The notes beneath the pieces were generated by a model. It did not search any database and was not told the DNA's origin. It saw only the letters and a list, made by a program, of their open reading frames with translations. Shown here in pieces: positions 9,232-21,571 of a stretch of DNA of 64,000 nt. The stretch comes from Calocera cornea HHB12733. Taxonomy: Eukaryota > Basidiomycota > Dacrymycetes > Dacrymycetales > Dacrymycetaceae. The DNA lies in contig KV423947.1 of NCBI GenBank assembly GCA_001632435.1, forward strand, positions 125,855 through 189,854. The letters are read 5' to 3'. Each line of letters starts with the position of its first letter. The stretch's first letter is position 1. A program made the position numbers and the translations under genes.

Positions 9232-10260
9232 ACGCCCGCACGGTTGTAAACGTACGCACTTCTATCTTCTATCGAAACCCGGAGTAACGACTTTTTATAC
9301 AGGACACGAGGCTGCCAGAGGAATGGGCAGTAGTGTGAAGCAGCATCATGTTACGTCTATGAATGTATTGCAATGCTGCCAAGCACCGAGAAGAAATGTC
9401 ATGGATTGAAGTCGCGGGACAACGTCAGCAGTTGCAGAGTGACGACACCCTGTCCGATCTCCCCCCCGCGTCTCTTTAACTCTTTCAGTTTCTACCGCGT
9501 CAAGATGTCATTCCTTCTCCTATCGCGGATCTCTGAACCCATGCCGCGACTGACGATCCAGGGACACGCTGTCCTGTGATCTAGATTAGTCCAGTACGCG
9601 ACATTTGTACAATCCAGTACTCACCGGTTGATCGACGTTTGCTCAACGCCTCCCTGCCTCCTGCGCCGCTGACTGGTTCTCACATCCAAGCTGTGCAACA
9701 GCACCGAGAGGAGCGACCGCCTTCAGCAAGCTATGTAGAATTGACCGGACGTTGGTCTCGTTGTTGTCTTCCTGGTTGATCGTCGCGTTCGCGCTCCCAG
9801 GTGGGCCGAAGGTTTCATGAGCGATGATGAGAATCTGTTCGCCGATTTGTTTTAGGTATTGGCGAGGCTGCAACATGGTGAAGAGACAACCGTGGTGGCA
9901 GAGACAGCTGAGGGCGGTCGGTATGGGGCCAGCAAAGAGGTGAGAACTACTCGGCTCATCAGGGCAATACGTATTGCGCTTCCCTCGGTTCATCTCGGCA
10001 TCGAGCATATGCTCGATCACCTTCCTGTATTAATAACGGTAAATGACAGATGTGTTGGGTCAATTTACGGTGGATCTGCACCCTCATTGAGGGACAGGCA
10101 CTTTCCGGGACCGACGACGACGTCGGAACCCCAACGGCGGATAATGAATGCAGGGCTGGGACCCGCATTTCTTTGCGAACGGCACACACACACGACCAGT
10201 TCATTCATATCAGATATCATTTGTATTGCAGCGAAACACGCCCACGAAAGTAACCCCATT
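9232..10260. other. Interval with one unresolved minus-strand open frame
   Basis: A minus-strand frame at 9643-10020 reads without stops (MLQPRQYLKQIGEQILII and onward). It could be joined by a GTAAAT...ATACAG intron (about 10022-10066) to an upstream exon ending NEGADPP. The protein matches nothing I recognise and no convincing start is seen. It may be a lineage-specific gene or a chance frame. The rest of the interval shows no supported feature. Confidence 0.3.
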
Positions 10261-12072
10261 TCATATCGCATGTCCCTCCCTTGGCGTCAGTATGACCTGG
10301 AGATCGCCCTTGGGCCGAATCATCCCAAACCCTCTCTGACCTTCCCCGAACCGGACGTCCGGCCCATGCCGATCGTCTAGCTTGATATCGAATGTTGTTA
10401 GGAGCAGGACGACAAATGTGCGGATCTGGGAGAGCGCGAGGAAGCGGCCTTCGCATTGGGAGATACCGCCCTGTATGCGCTGTTAGCCAACCGGCGGTGT
10501 AAGGGCGGGAGCACGACGCACCCCAAACGGCAGATATGACGGCTGCTTGTGCTGCCTGTCCATGAACCGTGTCGGCATGAACTTGCCCGCGTCTTCAAAG
10601 ATGTCCTCGCTCAGATGCAACGAGCGGACAGAGCACACAATATGGTCGCCTTTCCTGAGCTCGTACCCGCCTAGGCGCACCGACTCCGCCTCGACACACC
10701 GGACGGAGAACGAGCCCGTCGCGTACCTGAGTGTCTCCTGCACGGCTGAGGTCAGCCTGGGGAGCTGCGCCTCCCCCACGAACTGCACGACGCTGTCCGC
10801 AAACGGCGCAGCGGGGTGCGCCTTCTCCCACTCCGCCCGCGCGGCATCGACCTCCTGCACGAGCGGCTCCAGGCCCCCAGGCGCGCGGAGCATGAGCGCC
10901 AGCAGCCAGTATACGGCGAAGGGCGAGTTGGCCTGGAGCGGCCAGAGCAGCGCCAGGAGCCACACTGCCGTGTCCCGCCCTGACCAAGCGTGCGCCCGCG
11001 CAACATGCACGACCGAATCGATCAGCTCGCTCGCCCCCGCGAAGGCGGGGGCAGAGAGGTACTGCTCGAATATGCGCAGAAGGTGGGCTCGCGCGCGCGT
11101 GAAGGGGACGTCGAGGGAGGAGGGGAGGCCCATGGCTAGGGCGGGAACGGAGCTGTCGAACGTGCTGAAGGAGGGCTGTAGTTTGGAGGCGGGGAAGGAG
11201 GGCCCGAAGAGCGCGTGCGTGGCTGCGTCAAACACCCCGCCGTGGATGAAGGGCAGGAGGAGGACGGTCCTGTGCCCTGCCCCGGCCTTGAGTTCCTCGG
11301 CCAGAGAGCGCATCCGAGCAGCGGCAGAGGCGGCGAATGCCTCACCCAGACCATGCACATGCGCCGGGGACAACGCTCTGCCGTTCATCAGCGCTCAGCT
11401 TCTCACGGCCCATACCCGAGAACTGGACGCACTTGTGAATGAGCGGGAACATCTCCTGCCCCACGGCGCCCACGTTCGCGGCAGCTCCAGCGGAGAGGCC
11501 AAAGATGTTCTGCATCCACTGGAACTGCAGCGGGGAGAGGGCGTACGCGCTCGGGGTTTTGTAGATCGTTGAGATGAGCTGCGTTGAGACGAGACAGTTG
11601 AGCATGTGTGGATGGAGGGAGGGAGGCGGAGGGAGCCAGGGGAGAGGGACGGACCGGCGCTGAGGTGACGTAGTACATCCTCCGACCCAGGCTGGTGACG
11701 CCGAAGCACTCGCCGTACTGTTTCCTACAGCCCTCAAGGCAGCATCAGTGCTGCGACTCCAACCACTCCCCGCGCAACCGCGCCCACGCCAACCAAACCC
11801 AGCAGCAGCAGAAAGCCGACCCACCTCGCACTCTCGACAAACCCGTCAAAGTCCCTCCTCATGGCCCGGTAAGAGCCCAGCCACGGCACGATACTGCTGA
11901 CCAGGGGCGGGCGGCCAGGCTCGGTGCGGAGGTGGGTGAAGAGGGGGAGGGGGCCGCATAGGAGGAGGAGGAGGGACAGGGGGAGGAGCAGCGCTGCCGC
12001 TGTGGGCCAGTAGGCTGCGAGGAGGTTGGCAGGCTGGGGCGGCAGGCTGGGGAGGAGGGAGGTAGTGCTCAT
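10261..12072 (-). CDS. Cytochrome P450, CYP7/CYP8-like
   Basis: This is a haem monooxygenase anchored in the ER. An N-terminal membrane segment (about residues 15-40, LLLPLSLLLLL) and a Pro-rich hinge (PGRPPLVSSIVPWLG) open the protein. The K-helix ExxR is ETLR, followed by the FMPTRF block. The haem-binding loop PFGGGISQCEGRF is formed by joining two exons across the intron near 10470-10520. The I-helix region reads PLQANSPFAVYWLL and lacks the usual acid-Thr pair, as in CYP7/CYP8 enzymes, which use sterol or lipid substrates. The substrate here is unknown. About five exons are needed, with the stop at 10261-10263. No terpene or polyketide genes are adjacent. Confidence 0.85.
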
Positions 12073-14005
12073 CGCGCTAGGCTACTGTAGGTCCGAGCAC
12101 TGGATGGTCTCACGTGCAGTCGAGGAGGAGAGAACAAAACCAGGTCCGTTGCCCTGCTGCTCCTGCCTGCGCCCAGATTCCAGATTCCAGACTCCAAATT
12201 CCAAGTTCCAAATTCCAAGCCACTGAAGTCCCCAGTCCGGAATCCAGAAACAGACATCGATAGCATGCCAGCGCACAAAGCGACGCAGGACGGGCGGCAC
12301 ATGGGCCGCGTGTGATGAGAAGCAGCCGGATAGACTTGCATCACCGGGCGGGGATCAGCGTGCGGCCTGGCCGGCGCCAGTACAACGAAGGGCCCTGAAT
12401 GGATCGGGCTTCCCGCGCACTCTGGTAATCTGCTTCGGGAGGGGATACAAAGGGGCGGATGGGGACGGAAGATGGTGGAGGTTAGCAGGGGGTTGTGTCA
12501 TGTGCAGTTGGGTGATGGGCTGGCCTGGGGGGAAATGTGCTGATAGATTGGCTGCAGACGCGTGAGAATGCGTGGGTGGGTGAGGGTAGATGCTGGGAAA
12601 CGCACACAGTGCTATCCGATGTTAGTAATGTAATGTATCGTATCACCCGCCCCTACGATAGCTGGCCCAACAAGTACTGTAACTATTCCGCAATCGTACA
12701 GTTGTTTCCAGAAATTCGCACGTCGGCGGAGTCCATCGCTTCTGCCCGCCCCGTCGCATGGGCACACCACCATATCGAGCCACTCGCCGAGCGGGCCGCG
12801 GGGGGGTTCCTAGCCCCTGTACGTATTTACTCCTGTTTGTTAGCACCATTGTTCTGGCCTGTTCCTGGGACAAAGTTCGGTGCAGGGACGGGGCGCTGGC
12901 ACTGGCTTGTGGTTTGAAGAGCAAGCGGGTGCGGTGCGGTGAGGGGGCATCGCTTGGGTAAGGGTGGGAGTGAGGATGGAACAAGGGGCCGCGGTGACGC
13001 GCGCTGCGGTGCAGCGTTCCCGCTCCAGCTCCGGCAAAGCTGACCGAGCGCGCGCGCAGAACCCGGCGCAGACCTGCAGCCCACGGCGCAAACCATGAAA
13101 GTGTAAAGCTGTTCATGCAGTCCAGGGAGTCTGTGCATCAATATGAATGCATCAACGCCAAAAGCATAAACGCATTGTAGGAGCTGTCATGCGTCGTTAG
13201 CCAACGGTGCGTCGGCGAAGTCTCTGTCGCTCGAAGCTGCTTCTCGGTTGCTATGGAGCGGGAGCAGAGGACCGCCCGGCGGCAGGGGCTGTGCTGTGCG
13301 GGGGCAGAGGGAGCAAGGAGGATCAGAGGGCGGGCGCCCGCGAGTGTCAGCCCCGGGCGCGCTCAGCCCTTTTCACCCCTCCGCGGCCAGCCGCCCCTTT
13401 CTCCCGCTCACATCACACCCCGTCCCCTCCCCTTCCCCCATCCCACCACCACTGTCCGTCATCCCCTCTCCTCTCCCCTCTCCTCTCTTGCCTCTTCTTC
13501 TCTTTCTCTTTCTTTCATCCCCATCTCTCTCTTCCTAATCTGCAAATCCCAACCTAAGCCAAGCAGAGCCAGTGCACCGCTCGCTGAAACACCAGAAAAC
13601 CTTGCCGCACCGTCGTCCCTCGACACGCGCGCCTGCCTGCCTGCCTCGCATCCGCTTGCTCTCTTCATCGCCGTACCATACCGCCTTAATACACCCCTCT
13701 CCTGCACCTGCACCTGGGCCCTCGCCGCCGCACCTGCACGCTTAGGACCCATCCATCCATCCATCCCGGGCAATTGTATTCGCCCGAACCTTACTGTATC
13801 AACCCCAACCTCGCTGCACCGCGCAGCCCACGAGTCGAACTCGCCCCAATCCAACCAGCCAACCAACCAGCCAACTGCTCCTGTCTCCATCTTCTGCTTC
13901 TATCGGTCATCCACCACCTACACGATCCGCTCCGATCCACTCCGATCTCCAGCCACAGCAACACACGCCGCACCCCAGTCCCAGCCCCAGCCCCAGCCAG
14001 CCAGC
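12073..14005. other. Long intergenic region and pyrimidine-rich leader
   Basis: No gene is supported between the divergent P450 and the next gene. Around 12175-12225 there is an imperfect ATTCCA-type repeat. From about 13360 to 14000 the plus strand is strongly C/T-rich with CATC and CCAAC short repeats, which fits a long transcribed leader of the downstream gene. Open frames here are low-complexity translations. Confidence 0.5.
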
Positions 14006-15424
14006 ATGTCTACCAACGGCCGCGCATCGCTCCTCGCCTCCCTCCGCACGGGCGGCGTACGCTCCGTCTCCGGTCAAGTCCCCGGTTCCGCCCCGCTCCT
14101 CTCGCCCTCCGCCTCGCACTTCCCGCGCTCCTCGACGCTCGACGCCTTCCCGCAGCATACCACGCAGCCCGAGGCCGACCTGCTCGCGGACCAGTTCGCG
14201 CAGATGCAGTTCGCCCAGGCCCAGCACGCGCAGACTGCCGCGCCTACCGCGCATGCAAACGCCATGCGCATGCAGCAGCAGATGATGTACAACATGCTCA
14301 GCGGGAACGGTCAGGGGTACTCGCAGGAGGAGATGCTCGTCCTTGCCCAGATGCAGCGGCAGCAGCAGGCTCAGCTTGAGCTTATGCGCCTGCAGGTGAG
14401 TCACGCGTACAGTCACAAACGTGGCGCATATATTGACCCCGTGCAGGTCCTTCAGCAGCAGGCTCAGGCTCAGGCCCAGCTCCTCGCCCTCCAGGCCCAG
14501 CAGCAGCAGCAGCAAGCCGAAGCCGCGCGTCAGTACCAGCACACCGCGTCGTTCGACACGCTCCGTTCCGCCGCCTCGTCCGCCGCTGCCCGTCGCGCCT
14601 CGCGCGGTGCGGCCGACGTCGCCGCTGAACCGATGACGGCCGCCCTTTCGGGCCGTTTCGGTACGCGGCTGAACCCTCAGGCAAGCGCCTTCCGCAGCTC
14701 CAACATCGTCGAGGAGAGCCTGGGCGGCAGCCCCCCCATGACCGCTGGGTTCATCGCACCCCAGACGGCTAAGGAGCCGGGCCATGTCACCCCGCCGCGC
14801 AAGTCGGATGTTGCGACCTCTTGGCGCCGTGGGAGCAGCGCCTCCCCTGCTCCGCTCCGCAAGACGCCCTCGCCGCCGCTGTCCACGCCGACTGTCGTCG
14901 TCTCTCGCCCTGACGAGTACCCGGTCACCCCGGCGCCTAACACGTCCAGCAGCACGAAGTCCGGCCGTCGTCCATCGCCGCTACAGCTCTCGGGGTCCAA
15001 CTCCCCCAAGAGCGTGAGCAGCCTTGTAGCAAGTGACGAGGAGGCCGTCGATTCCGGTGCGGACGCATCCCCGCCTGCGCTGTCGAACTCGCCTACGTCG
15101 TCCTCCCTGACCTCGCTCTCACCGACCTCCGCGCACCACCCCGCATCCGCGGTGGCCGTGCCCGTCGAGGCCGCCAAGCGCCTCTACGAGGGCCTCGGCA
15201 TGGGCCGCCCGCACGTGCGCAGCACCTCCGTCTCGCTCGCGTCCTCCGGCACGCACACGCCCAGCACGGCAGTCCTGCGCCAGCCCCGTGGCCCACCCGG
15301 AGGAGCGGACGAGCTCGGCATGCGCAACTTTGCGACGCGTGTGCGGAGGCGTGCGGTCTCGGGCCTTGAGGTGCTCAAGAGCGCGCGGGAGCGCGTCCCG
15401 GGCGAGGAGGTGCTCGTGTACTGA
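14006..15424 (+). CDS. Unknown Gln/Ser-rich, largely disordered protein
   Basis: I do not recognise this protein. From the ATG giving MSTNGRASLLASLRTGGVRS it runs about 455 residues after removal of a 51-nt in-frame intron (about 14396-14446, GTGAGT...GTGCAG). Residues about 55-180 are rich in Gln, Ala and Met (QMQFAQAQHAQ, QQQQQ runs) and may form a coiled coil. The middle and C-terminal parts are Ser/Pro-rich with many basic-Ser sites. The tail (MRNFATRVRRRAVSGLEVLK) looks like a short ordered basic helix and could be conserved. The reading frame extends upstream without stops, but that part is leader-like C/T-rich sequence, so the internal ATG was chosen. Confidence 0.7.
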   Translation: MSTNGRASLLASLRTGGVRSVSGQVPGSAPLLSPSASHFPRSSTLDAFPQHTTQPEADLLADQFAQMQFAQAQHAQTAAPTAHANAMRMQQQMMYNMLSGNGQGYSQEEMLVLAQMQRQQQAQLELMRLQVSHAYSHKRGAYIDPVQVLQQQAQAQAQLLALQAQQQQQQAEAARQYQHTASFDTLRSAASSAAARRASRGAADVAAEPMTAALSGRFGTRLNPQASAFRSSNIVEESLGGSPPMTAGFIAPQTAKEPGHVTPPRKSDVATSWRRGSSASPAPLRKTPSPPLSTPTVVVSRPDEYPVTPAPNTSSSTKSGRRPSPLQLSGSNSPKSVSSLVASDEEAVDSGADASPPALSNSPTSSSLTSLSPTSAHHPASAVAVPVEAAKRLYEGLGMGRPHVRSTSVSLASSGTHTPSTAVLRQPRGPPGGADELGMRNFATRVRRRAVSGLEVLKSARERVPGEEVLVY

Positions 15425-16409
15425 GCGGTGGACCGGAACGACGCAGCGGGCGATTGACGTGTTTGGTCGGGGTGGGCAGGGGCGCGCATCGGGGGCACTG
15501 GTTGCCCCCCGCGCGCTCCACCGCCCGCCCCGCCACGTCTGACGACCTTGCCCAGCCGTGCTGGGCGAGCGAGTCCCCTGTTGCCGTTCCCCTCCCGCAC
15601 AGAACGCACTACCCCTCTTCCCTCCCCCCCACTCCCTTCCCCCCTAGAGTGCTCCCGCTGTCTGCCGATCGATGGAAAGCCTTACATGAGAAAATCACAA
15701 AAACACGTTTTCCCCCTCTACCGAATCTGTACCGTACGCCCCCCGACCCCCGCCCCGGCCAAAAACTCGCCCGCTCTTTCCCCTCCCCTCCTTCATCCCT
15801 TCTCTCCCATTTCCATCCTCATCCTTCAATTCCAATTCCAATTTCCAGGTGGGCCTCACTGTTCAACCCCTTCGCAATCAGTATTTGCTACATGACCGCC
15901 TCGTTTCAAATCAATTTGTGCTTTTACTTCCCACGCTTTCCCATTTCTTTCCTTCACGCTTCTCACGACAAACCGCCTGGCGGGGCACTCCCTGTTTTCC
16001 TGCACACCTGCTCCATCCCTCTGATGCAGCGGGCGTGCACTTTGCTGTTTCTGCTGTTGTTCTTTTCTTTCCCCCTTCCCCTTCCGTCTCCCATCCCCTT
16101 TCTCGTTAGTCGTAGGTAGGCCGAATACGAAAGTACAAAATGGAGATCCTCCGAGTATAACTTATTGCAACATCATAACCGCCGCGTCCTCGTTCTAATA
16201 AGTCGAAGTTGTCTATAACTCACGTTCGATGTTGGGTAAGGCCAAGGAAGTTGTTGATAAATGACACTGAACAACTCGGTTTGTTCGGGCCAAACCGTGT
16301 TTTTCCGAACTGAAACCGCCACCGTCACTGAGTACCGAAATTTCGCGGCGCGGGACCCTGACTGCCTGTGCCCCTTCTTGGTCCAGGCGCGTTGGAACCG
16401 CGGAAGATC
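15425..16409. other. Intergenic, pyrimidine-rich
   Basis: There is no supported gene. The plus strand has long C/T-rich runs at about 15590-15660, 15770-15850 and 16040-16100, likely the 3' UTR of the upstream gene and promoter of the next. Confidence 0.5.
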
Positions 16410-19253
16410 ATGCGCAACCAACTGAAGCTAGCTAAGAACGCGCTCTCCCTCTGCTCTAGAACCTCTGTGCGCAGGACTGGCGCTGTGTGCTGGAACCGGG
16501 ATGCTTTCGCTCGGAGGTTGCATGTTTCGCCCTTGACTGGGGAAGATGCGAAGCTTGCAGAATTGGCGGAGGCGGAGGCTTCCACTTCTGCTGCTGCTCC
16601 TCTGAGGGCGCATAATGGTACGGCTGGCCGCTGGGCATTGGTTTGCTTTGGTGCGGGATTGATGGTTAACTGTCCTGCAAAGACGGCTTCCTCGCCAGGA
16701 CGCGGTACTGTGGCGAGCTTACGGAATCGGACAACGGCGCGCGGGTCGTCCTCTCCGGATGGCTCCAGACTGCTAGGTGCTTTTTCCACCCAACGACGCG
16801 ATGCGCTCTCATGGCTCATGGGTGCCCCATAGAAAAATGGGCAGCATGGCCTTCATAGCGCTGCGTGATTATACAGGAAACGTGCAGCTCGTGTATCGCG
16901 GTGCAGATCTGGACGGCCCGCATGAGCTGGACCTTGCGGAGTTCCCGCCCGAATCGGTGATATTGATTGAAGGCACTGTTCAGGCGAGGCCGTCCAAGGC
17001 TAAGCGAGAGGTACACTTTGACTTCTGAAGTGATGTGACTCGCGGTGACCCTTACTTACTTCTAGGGTGCTGGTGGGCAGGTGGAAGTGATCGTCCGGAA
17101 ATATACCCTGCTCAATCCTGCCGAGCGGCCGCTTCCGTTCTACCCCGCTCAGGTGGAGAATTTGGTATGTCCCACTCTTCACTTGGATTCCTTTGCATTC
17201 CTGAACCGAATTATTAGCCCTCGCTTGAGTTCCGGAACAAGTATCGGTACCTTGAGCTGCGGCGTCACCAGCTGGCCAACAACATCCGTAAACGAAGTAA
17301 AGTTACCCGACTTATTCGAGACGTCTTAGACAACCAAGGTACTTGAGGTTCAGATTAGCGCACTGCATAATCTGAACATGGTGTACCTAGGCTTCCTGGA
17401 TGTCGAAACACCAATACTTCTGAACTCAACGCCAGAGGGAGCGCGCGAGTTCCTGGTGCCTACTCGACTCCATCCGCTAGACAAGAATGGTGTACCAGTA
17501 GCCCACCAGCGCGGTGACCCCCCGCGGACACCGACATTCTACGCATTGGCGCAATCACCGCAGCAGCCAAAGCAGCTCTTGATCTGTTCCGGGGCTGTGG
17601 AGAAGTATTACCAGTTTGCAAAGTGTTTCCGGGATGAAGATGGCCGGAAGGACCGCCAGCCGGAGTTCACCCAGCTCGATATGGAAATGGCATTTGTGTC
17701 CTGGGCAGCCAATGAGCAGGATATTGATCAGGGCTGGCGAATAGGTGGCGTTGAGGTGAAGACTGTCGTTGAAGATATTGTTCGCCGCGTATGGAAGGAG
17801 ACGAAAGAGGTTGAATTGCCTGAGCAATTTCGAGTCATAACATACCAAGAAGCAATGTCGAAGGTTCGCTCCGACTCTTGCCTTTCGGCTGTGCTGACCT
17901 CGATTCTAGTACGGCTCTGATAAACCCGATACCCGAATACCCTTGGAGGTGAATGCCCACCCTTACGACGTTGCAGTTTTGAAATTTGACCTATGGGCTA
18001 GATCATTGATCTTACAGCACACCTGCCAATGGAGTATCAAGAAGAGCTTCTGAGGGCCAAGCCGCACGAAGGCCGTGCCGTAGATTGCATCCACATACCC
18101 GTGGGGAGCCTCTTTGCAGTGCAAGAAATGCATGAATTATCGCAGAAAATAGCACACGGGAACCGTCTTGTTGGACCTCTGGTGATCACAGAGGAGAATC
18201 TTGTTGACTGGTTTCCGAAGCACCCGGCGGTTAACTTCCGCAATGAGAGTCTTATCAGGGGCCTGAACGAGAAGCTAAACGTTGCGATTGGTGACATCCT
18301 GTTCTTCTCCTGGCGGGATGCTGTACATTCGGTGCGCTGCCTGCCTCTTGTCGGAAGTCTCGGACTTACGGATCACAGGGCGCAATGACACCTCTCGGAG
18401 CACTCCGGATTGCACTAGCAGACCGTGCCCAGCGGCAGGGTACGTGTTAAGCTCCCGATCATCCGCCTTCTCAAGTTAATCCTCTCTTCAGGATCCTACG
18501 TTCCATCCAAGGAACCACATTTCCTCTGGGTCACGGAGTTCCCACTCTTCGCCAAAGACGAGGAGAAGGCCGATCTAGTGGGAGGCGAGTGGGCAAGCTC
18601 GCATCATCCTTTCACCGCACCGATGGCAGAGGACATGGAGCTGCTGATGCTGGGAGACGGTCATCTGCTCGAGAAGGTTCGCGGACAGCATTACGACCTC
18701 GTTCTGAACGGCGTCGAGATTGGTGGCGGCTCTGTGCGTATACACGACGCCTCGTTGCAGGAGTACATCATGCGGAACATTCTCAGGGTGAGATGCGCGT
18801 TTTCTGTCAGCTTATTTCTTACTGACCCTTGTGGCAGCTGGACGACAATCAGGTGTCCAGGTTCGGCCACCTCCTCCAAGCTCTGCGGAGCGGTGCACCG
18901 CCGCACGGCGGCCTAGCGCTCGGTACATCTCTTCCTGCCACGCTGCTGTACGTCTACTGACCAAACGTCTAGGGTTTGACCGCCTCATGTCCCTCCTCTG
19001 CGACACGCCCTCCATCCGCGAAGTGATCGCCTTCCCCAAGACGGCCGACGGGCGCGACCCGCTGTTCGGCAGCCCCTCCCCAACGCAAAACAAGACGCTG
19101 GTACCGTATGGCCTACGGCCGTGGCGGCTCAAGCTGGACGGACCGAGCATGCTGCGCTCGGTGCGCGCTAGGGTGGTGGGGCCGGAGGAGGCGCGGGCGG
19201 ACTTGGAGGCTGAGGCAGAAGAGCAACGGGAGAGGGAGAGGGAGCAGAAATAA
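16410..19253 (+). CDS. MSD1: Aspartyl-tRNA synthetase, mitochondrial type
   Basis: This enzyme charges mitochondrial tRNA-Asp. A presequence rich in Arg, Ala and Ser ([20 protein letters not shown]) leads into the anticodon-binding OB fold. Joining the exons around 16680-16850 gives [25 protein letters not shown] and [15 protein letters not shown]. The class II motif 2 is [18 protein letters not shown] (about 17630-17690). The bacterial-type insertion domain follows, then [10 protein letters not shown] and HHPFTAP (about 18525-18630) and motif 3 FDRLMSLL near 18980. The C-terminal basic/acidic extension ([16 protein letters not shown]) is long for the family. About ten exons are needed. The gene is convergent with the next one. 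Confidence 0.92.
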
Positions 19254-19534
19254 GGATATATTATTCAACGCCTACGCCTCGCACTGGGCTTCCGAAGAGT
19301 CTGGGTATAGATAGGGGGTATGCCATGCATGCACCGCTATGTACAGATGTCGCCGCTCAATGCCATCCCTGCTCACTTCTCACTTCTCACGTCTCGCCGA
19401 GCGGCTCTGCCCGTCCCATCCACCCATCCATCCCGTTCTCGAGGCAGAACTTCACCCGCCCGCCCGCTTTCACACAGCTCCTGAGCCGCAGCGCAGGGAT
19501 CGTACGCGTACGCACGATCCTCCATTGCCGGCCC

Positions 19535-21356
19535 TCACCGCACCTCTTGGGTAGGGCTCCTCGCCCCCTCCCAAGGCGCGCGCTCCTCAAGTATCCGATC
19601 CTCCCTTAATAAGCCCATCTCCTCCCCACCCCCACCCCCATCGCTCACGTCCTCCACATCTTCCTCCTCCCCTGCCCCTCCGCGTCCCACCGGCCGCAGC
19701 TTGCTCCCTGTCTCGTCCAGGTCGAGGCGTCTCTGCGAGGTAGAGGCAGAGGTGGAGGGAGGAAGCACAGGGAAATACGGGTTGTTGCCCCCCGCATCAA
19801 CCTGCGTCGGCTCCCCCTCAACCGCCGGCGGGGTCAGTACCTCCGGCACCAGTGCAGGCAGGTGGCTCGGGTGCCCTATCCCTATCCCTATCCCTGGCTG
19901 GGGCGTAGGCGTAGGCGTAGCAGCTCTTGAAGTGCTCGGCGACGGTGTGCGGGACGTGCTGGGCGGCGAGGCGGAGGCCTGGGAGCGGGCCTCCGCTATA
20001 GGCGGGAGGACGCTCGGGGAGCCTGAGCCCGTGCCCATGCCTGTGCTTCTGCGCTGTGCCGGTGTACGCGTGGGGGTGCGCTCGTGCGCCTGCGCCTGTG
20101 CTTGTGAGGCTGAGCCGTTCGGACCCCCTCGCGCTTGCGCTTGCGCAGGGCTCTCCTCCCCCCAATGCGGCTTGTCCGCGTCCCCCTCCAAGCTCACGTC
20201 CGCCGGTGTGCTCGTGCCGAACCCCATCCCGCCTCCCGCAGTGCCCGCAGTGCCAAACCCTCCCCCCCCGCCCAGCGCAGGGCTCAGCATCCCCAGCGGT
20301 GTGAGGATACTGAACATCTTATCCTCGCCGCCCTCCGGCTGGCCGTACGCGTTGAACGGGTCCGGGTTGGCAGTGAGCATGGGCTCGAGCGCCGAGTCGC
20401 TCCCCTTCGCGGCCACGCGCTCGTAGATGTCCAGGCTCGCGCGCACGACGTGGGCCACTTTGCTCAGCACAAAGTCCCAGGTCTCTTCTTCCGCCTGCAG
20501 CACAGAGGTGTAGTACGCCGCCTTGAGCCGGTCCAGCTCGTCCACTTGCGCTTGGAGCTGGGTCAGCGCGGCACGGAAGGAGGACAGGTCCCGCTGCCGC
20601 CGCCGGCCGTGCCGCATGTTCTCGGCTTCGGTCTGCCGGATCTGGCGCGAGAGGTCCGTTTGTGCACGCTCGTAGGCGACGGTGCGCTCCTGTGAGCGGG
20701 ATCAGCTCCTTCCCATGACACAGAGAGTGGGGTAGCACAGGGTTGGTAGCGGGTGGTAGGAAAGTTTAGCACGGAAAGGACAGACGCACCGTAACAGTCT
20801 TCCTGTGCACCTCGAGCTGCTCGCCCAGCGGCCCCTCCAAGCTCCCCCTGAGCGTATCCCCCAGCACCTGCTCCTGGTTCGCAATCATATAGTGCAGACC
20901 GGACGCCGCGAGGAGCGCCGAGGCCGAGTCGGAGGAGACGCCTTTCAGGCGGGCGCAGCGCTCGATCGAGAGGGCGAAGGATGCGGAGGCGGAGGAGACG
21001 GCGGTGAGGGCGGTGCGGTAGGCGCGGGAGGCGGATATGAGCTGCGTGGGGGGGAGGGGGTCAGTATATGCGGGTTGTTGCGAGAGGGGAACGCCGGCCG
21101 ACAGGGCCGGGGCTGGGGAGGGGAAGTAGCAAGCAAATAAAGGTCAGGCACACACCTCCTCATACGCGGCCAAGCTCGCCCTGAGGTCCTTCTTGCTCAC
21201 GATCCTCTCTGGGGCGCCCTCAAAGTCGCCGACGACGGAGGTGGCGGCGGTGCTGCTCCTCTGTGAGAAGGTGGGCGATGGCGGGCCCGGGCGGGCGAAG
21301 GAGGACGAGGGGGTGGTGAGGAGCGGGCGCGGGTGGGCCATCGCTGGGTGGGCCAT
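19535..21356 (-). CDS. Ivy1-like I-BAR protein
   Basis: Likely a membrane-binding protein of the vacuole/endosome, by similarity to yeast Ivy1 (phospholipid, Ypt7 and Vps33 partner). A Pro/Ser-rich N terminus precedes SKKDLRASLAAYEEV. A long helical region (about residues 70-260) follows, with heptad-like stretches such as LRGSLEGPLGEQLEVHRKTV, RQIRQTEAENMRHGRRRQRD and QLQAQVDELDRLKAAYYTSV, the I-BAR-type coiled coil. The C-terminal half is Gly/Pro/Ser-rich and probably disordered. The first ATG in frame is at 21356. Longer readings need a GTG. Three coding introns are evident. Confidence 0.72.
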
Positions 21357-21571
21357 CGCTGAGTGGGCAGGGGACGGCGTTGGCCGGGGAGAGGGCGGCG
21401 AGGTGGGGAGGGGAAAGGAGATTGGGTGTCTCACGCCCGGTGGGGAATGCGGGCCACCCTATTCCACCACGGTGCACCCTGACCCTCCTACTTCTCACAC
21501 TACTTACTGTACCACCGGCACCCGCTCGCCCGACCCCCTGCGGCCGTCCACCGCACAACCAAAAAGCCAAA

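Noticed and set aside
10547..11572. 341-codon plus-strand frame
   Set aside because: It is the antisense shadow of the P450 exons, whose conserved motifs are on the minus strand.
13253..14005. N-terminal extension of the Gln/Ser-rich protein to 723 residues
   Set aside because: The region is C/T-rich leader with simple repeats and translates to Pro/Ser/Thr noise; the ATG at 14006 opens the more protein-like part.
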